Positions 7,025-9,176 of a stretch of DNA of 9,176 nucleotides are shown here, piece after piece (within the stretch, counting starts at the first letter, position 1; every line of letters starts with the position of its first letter). The stretch is taken from assembly GCA_050049355.1 (NCBI GenBank), contig JASFWK010000087.1:1-9176 (forward strand). The letters are read 5' to 3'. Made by a program: the position numbers and the translations under genes. Origin of the DNA: JASFWK01 sp050049355 (GTDB taxonomy: Bacteria; Chloroflexota; Anaerolineae; B4-G1; DUEL01). The notes below the pieces were generated by a model. It worked only from the letters and a program-made list of their open reading frames with translations, ran no database searches and was not told where the DNA came from.

Positions 7025-9176
7025 GCAGACGCCGCGAGCGAGCGTTACTCGTGGCCCTCTTGGCAGTCTTTGTCACTCTGGGCACCATCCACAGCGTCGT
7101 GGTGCCTCCGTTTGAGGCCTCCGATGAGCTGTGGCACTACCCGATGGTTGAGTACATCGCGGACCATTGGAGCCTGCCGGTGCAGGATCCAGCCAACGTG
7201 GGTCCGTGGCGGCAGGAAGGGAGCCAACCACCCCTTTATTACGCGGCAGCAGCAGCGGCGACCTTCTGGATCGACACTTCGCACATGACGATGGTCCGCC
7301 ATCTCAACCCCCACGTCGATAACGGCGTCGCGACCCTCGATGGCAATATCAACCTGGTCGTCCATAACCCGTCGCTGGAGAGTTTCCCCTGGCGGGGGAC
7401 GGTCCTGGCAGTCCATCTCGTACGCCTGCTCTCGGTTCTGATGGGCGCGGGGGCGGTCTATCTAGCCTACCGCTTGGTCCGCCGGCTCTTCCCGGCGCGT
7501 CCCGCTCTGGCGCTCGGCGCGGCCGGGATCAATGCCTTCACCCCGATGTTCGTCTTCATCTCCGGCGCGGTCAACAACGACAACTTGATCATACCTCTGT
7601 GCACCCTGGCGCTGCTGCTGATGGTGAGGATTGCGGATCTCAGATTGCAGATTGCAGATCAAGGGGTGTTTCGTCGGGAGGTGATGCTTGGGGTGGTGAT
7701 CGGGCTGGCAGCACTGACGAAGCAGAGCGGATTGGCCCTGTTTCCGCTGGCAGCGGTGGCGGTAGCCGCCCGCACCTGGCATCAGCATTCGGAGGCGAAG
7801 TTGTCTCGCCGCCTGGCTCTCATCATCGCCCATTCGTCGCTCGTCATTGTGACGGCACTCCTCATCAGCGGCTGGTGGTATTGGCGCAACTGGCGCCTCT
7901 ACGGGGACCCACTGGGATGGAATGTCTTCACCGAGATTCTGGGGCAGCGGGACGTCCCGGCCGGCTGGATCCAATTGTGGCGGGAGCGCTTCAGCTTTCT
8001 GGCTGGCTACTGGGGCAACTTCGGCGGCCTCAATGTGCAAATGCCTGCCTGGACCTACGCCGTACTGGAGGGAGTTGTGATCCTGGCGGCAGTGGGGCTG
8101 ATCGTCGGAGGAGTGAGATCAACGCTATGGAACGACAAGTCACGCGGAGCGACGACGTTTGTCATCCGGCATCTGCCATTTCTCATTTCTGTTCTCTGGC
8201 CTGCTGCCGTACTCGCCGGATGGGTCCGCTGGGCGCGCCTTACCTGGTCGTCCCAGGGCCGATTGGTCTTCCCCGCTATCTCGGTCTGGTCGATGCTCAT
8301 GGGGCTGGGGCTGGCGGGCTGGTTCCCGCGCCGGCTGGGGCGCTGGGCGGTGGCAGTTTTCGCTCTCTTCCTGCTGGCCCTGTCGGCGGCGGCACCCTTC
8401 GCCTGGATCCGCCCCGCCTATGCGCTGCCCGAACCACTGACCGACGCCCAGATTTCCTCTGTCCCTCACCAGCTGGAGGCTAACTTCGGCAGGACAATGC
8501 GATTGTTGGGATACGATTTGGAGACCGACGCAGCAGAGCCAGGCGGGCAGGTAGAGTTGACTCTCTACTGGGAGGCGCTGTCACCTGTCGAGAGCGATCA
8601 CACTGTCTTCGTACACCTCTTGGGTAAACACGACTTGCTGGTCGCGCAGCGGGATACGTTCCCCGGCCTGGGGCTGCTCTCCACGACGTGGCTCGAGCCA
8701 GGTTTCCACTGGGCCGACCGATACGTCCTGGAGATCCCAGTCACCGCGTATACCCCCGAAGTAGTCCAGGTGGAGGTGGGGCTGTACGACGCTGCTACCG
8801 AGCGGCGCCTCCCAGTCATTGGACAAGATGGGGTACCATTGGGTGACAACGTCCGCTTCGGCCGGGTGGAGATCCGCGCCCTCCCTGGGAGGCTTCCCAA
8901 CCCCCTCGCCCTGAACTTCGGCAATCGAATGGAGTTGGTGGGGTACGACCTGGATCGACGATTGGCACGACCGGGGGAGGCTGTGACGCTCACGCTGTAC
9001 TGGCGAGGTCTGCGTCCGATGGATGTCAACTACACCATATCGGCGCAACTGATCGACGCCAGGCAGCGCAAGGCCGCCCAACACGACAGTTGGCCGGTGG
9101 ATGGAGCGGCACCGACGGCAGCCTGGAAGCCAGGAGAGGTGATCACCGACGCGCGCACCCTCGCCATCTACCCTGA
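7021..9176 (+). CDS. Multi-pass GT-C-type glycosyltransferase with repeated C-terminal domain, 3' end cut by window edge
   Basis: Membrane protein of the GT39/DUF2142-like GT-C group, which transfers sugars from polyprenyl-phosphate carriers outside the cytoplasmic membrane. I translated 718 residues, open at the right edge. Helix 1 (about 8-28) is followed by the loop FEASDELWHY (31-40) with the acidic Asp35-Glu36 pair and His39, expected at the catalytic site. QPPLYY is at 69-74, NNDNL at 185-189 and QGRLVFPA near 412-419, all typical of this group. Further hydrophobic helices run to about residue 455. A soluble beta-rich region follows with two similar units starting near 489 and 633. The GTG at 7021 has GGAG 6 bases upstream and overlaps the previous stop by GTGA. 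Several heptamer tracts are embedded in frame. Acceptor and sugar are unknown; with no full C-terminus, further domains may follow. Confidence 0.85.
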   Translation, partial: MSRRRERALLVALLAVFVTLGTIHSVVVPPFEASDELWHYPMVEYIADHWSLPVQDPANVGPWRQEGSQPPLYYAAAAAATFWIDTSHMTMVRHLNPHVDNGVATLDGNINLVVHNPSLESFPWRGTVLAVHLVRLLSVLMGAGAVYLAYRLVRRLFPARPALALGAAGINAFTPMFVFISGAVNNDNLIIPLCTLALLLMVRIADLRLQIADQGVFRREVMLGVVIGLAALTKQSGLALFPLAAVAVAARTWHQHSEAKLSRRLALIIAHSSLVIVTALLISGWWYWRNWRLYGDPLGWNVFTEILGQRDVPAGWIQLWRERFSFLAGYWGNFGGLNVQMPAWTYAVLEGVVILAAVGLIVGGVRSTLWNDKSRGATTFVIRHLPFLISVLWPAAVLAGWVRWARLTWSSQGRLVFPAISVWSMLMGLGLAGWFPRRLGRWAVAVFALFLLALSAAAPFAWIRPAYALPEPLTDAQISSVPHQLEANFGRTMRLLGYDLETDAAEPGGQVELTLYWEALSPVESDHTVFVHLLGKHDLLVAQRDTFPGLGLLSTTWLEPGFHWADRYVLEIPVTAYTPEVVQVEVGLYDAATERRLPVIGQDGVPLGDNVRFGRVEIRALPGRLPNPLALNFGNRMELVGYDLDRRLARPGEAVTLTLYWRGLRPMDVNYTISAQLIDARQRKAAQHDSWPVDGAAPTAAWKPGEVITDARTLAIYP
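7628..7662 (+). repeat. Heptamer tract (AGATTGC type) inside the GT-C gene
   Basis: Five consecutive 7-mers: GGATTGC, GGATCTC, AGATTGC, AGATTGC and AGATCAA. The tract stays in frame and encodes RIADLRLQIADQ, a polar stretch just after a hydrophobic helix. It looks like a short tandem repeat accommodated in a cytoplasmic loop. Confidence 0.75.
7821..7848 (+). repeat. Degenerate heptamer tract (NGTCATT type) inside the GT-C gene
   Basis: The 7-mers CATCATC, GCCCATT, CGTCGCT and CGTCATT keep CAT or its variant at positions 4-6. The tract encodes LIIAHSSLVI at the start of a predicted membrane helix. It is degenerate and could partly reflect codon use for hydrophobic residues. Confidence 0.35.
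8160..8187 (+). repeat. Heptamer tract (NGYCATT type) inside the GT-C gene
   Basis: Four consecutive 7-mers, TGTCATC, CGGCATC, TGCCATT and TCTCATT, all with CAT at positions 4-6. They encode FVIRHLPFLIS at the start of a membrane helix. The match in phase and consensus to the tract at 7821 suggests the same kind of repeat. Confidence 0.5.
8485..9174 (+). repeat. Two tandem beta-rich units in the C-terminal part of the GT-C protein
   Basis: Residues 489-520 (FGRTMRLLGYDL then GQVELTLYWEAL) match residues 633-664 (FGNRMELVGYDL then EAVTLTLYWRGL) with a 144-residue period. The second unit is cut by the window edge. The pattern of alternating hydrophobic strands suggests beta-sandwich modules, probably extracytoplasmic, which may bind glycan. 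This is a protein-level duplication; the function is inferred. Confidence 0.7.

Noticed and set aside
7462..8040. Minus-strand open frame opposite the GT-C gene
   Set aside because: Its translation is low-complexity and rich in Gln, Arg and His, partly from the heptamer tract. The plus-strand frame has membrane helices and family motifs.

Overview
The window is a GC-rich bacterial segment with six protein genes that look intact and one dnaK running off the left edge; the last gene also runs off the right edge. The organism is probably a member of the Chloroflexota (Anaerolineae-like). I infer this from the DnaK variant, the large GT-C membrane glycosyltransferase with a beta-rich C-terminal extension, the small zinc-dependent phospholipase C-like protein, and short heptamer tracts inside a coding sequence. 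No marker gene in the window settles it.

Layout. Positions 1-1519 (minus) encode DnaK, missing only its C-terminal lid. A 203-bp gap (1520-1722) holds its ribosome binding site, a -10-like box and a four-unit 11-bp direct-repeat array suited to an OmpR/PhoB-type activator. Positions 1723-5565 (minus) form a four-gene operon in the transcription order Zn-dependent phospholipase C-like protein, GalE, GT4 glycosyltransferase, ADP-ribosylglycohydrolase. Its three junctions overlap by 4, 1 and 4 bases, so the genes are almost certainly co-transcribed and translationally coupled. A 268-bp divergent spacer (5566-5833) carries the outward promoters of both operons. Positions 5834-9176 (plus) hold a second GT4 glycosyltransferase that overlaps, by GTGA, a multi-pass GT-C glycosyltransferase cut by the right edge. 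No stretch longer than 300 bases lacks a gene.

How the genes fit together. The two divergent operons look like one envelope-glycan locus. GalE would supply UDP-galactose or a related sugar, the two cytoplasmic GT4 enzymes would transfer sugars, and the GT-C enzyme would add a sugar from a lipid carrier on the outer face of the membrane. The phospholipase C-like protein and the ADP-ribosylglycohydrolase are less expected partners and are the more interesting members. The acceptor and the final product cannot be read from the sequence.

I see no transfer RNA, ribosomal RNA, CRISPR array, transposase, phage gene or convincing intrinsic terminator. The most notable points are the phased repeat array before dnaK, the in-frame heptamer tracts in the GT-C gene, and an ADP-ribosylglycohydrolase locked by overlap into a sugar operon. 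None of these amounts to a demonstrated new system.
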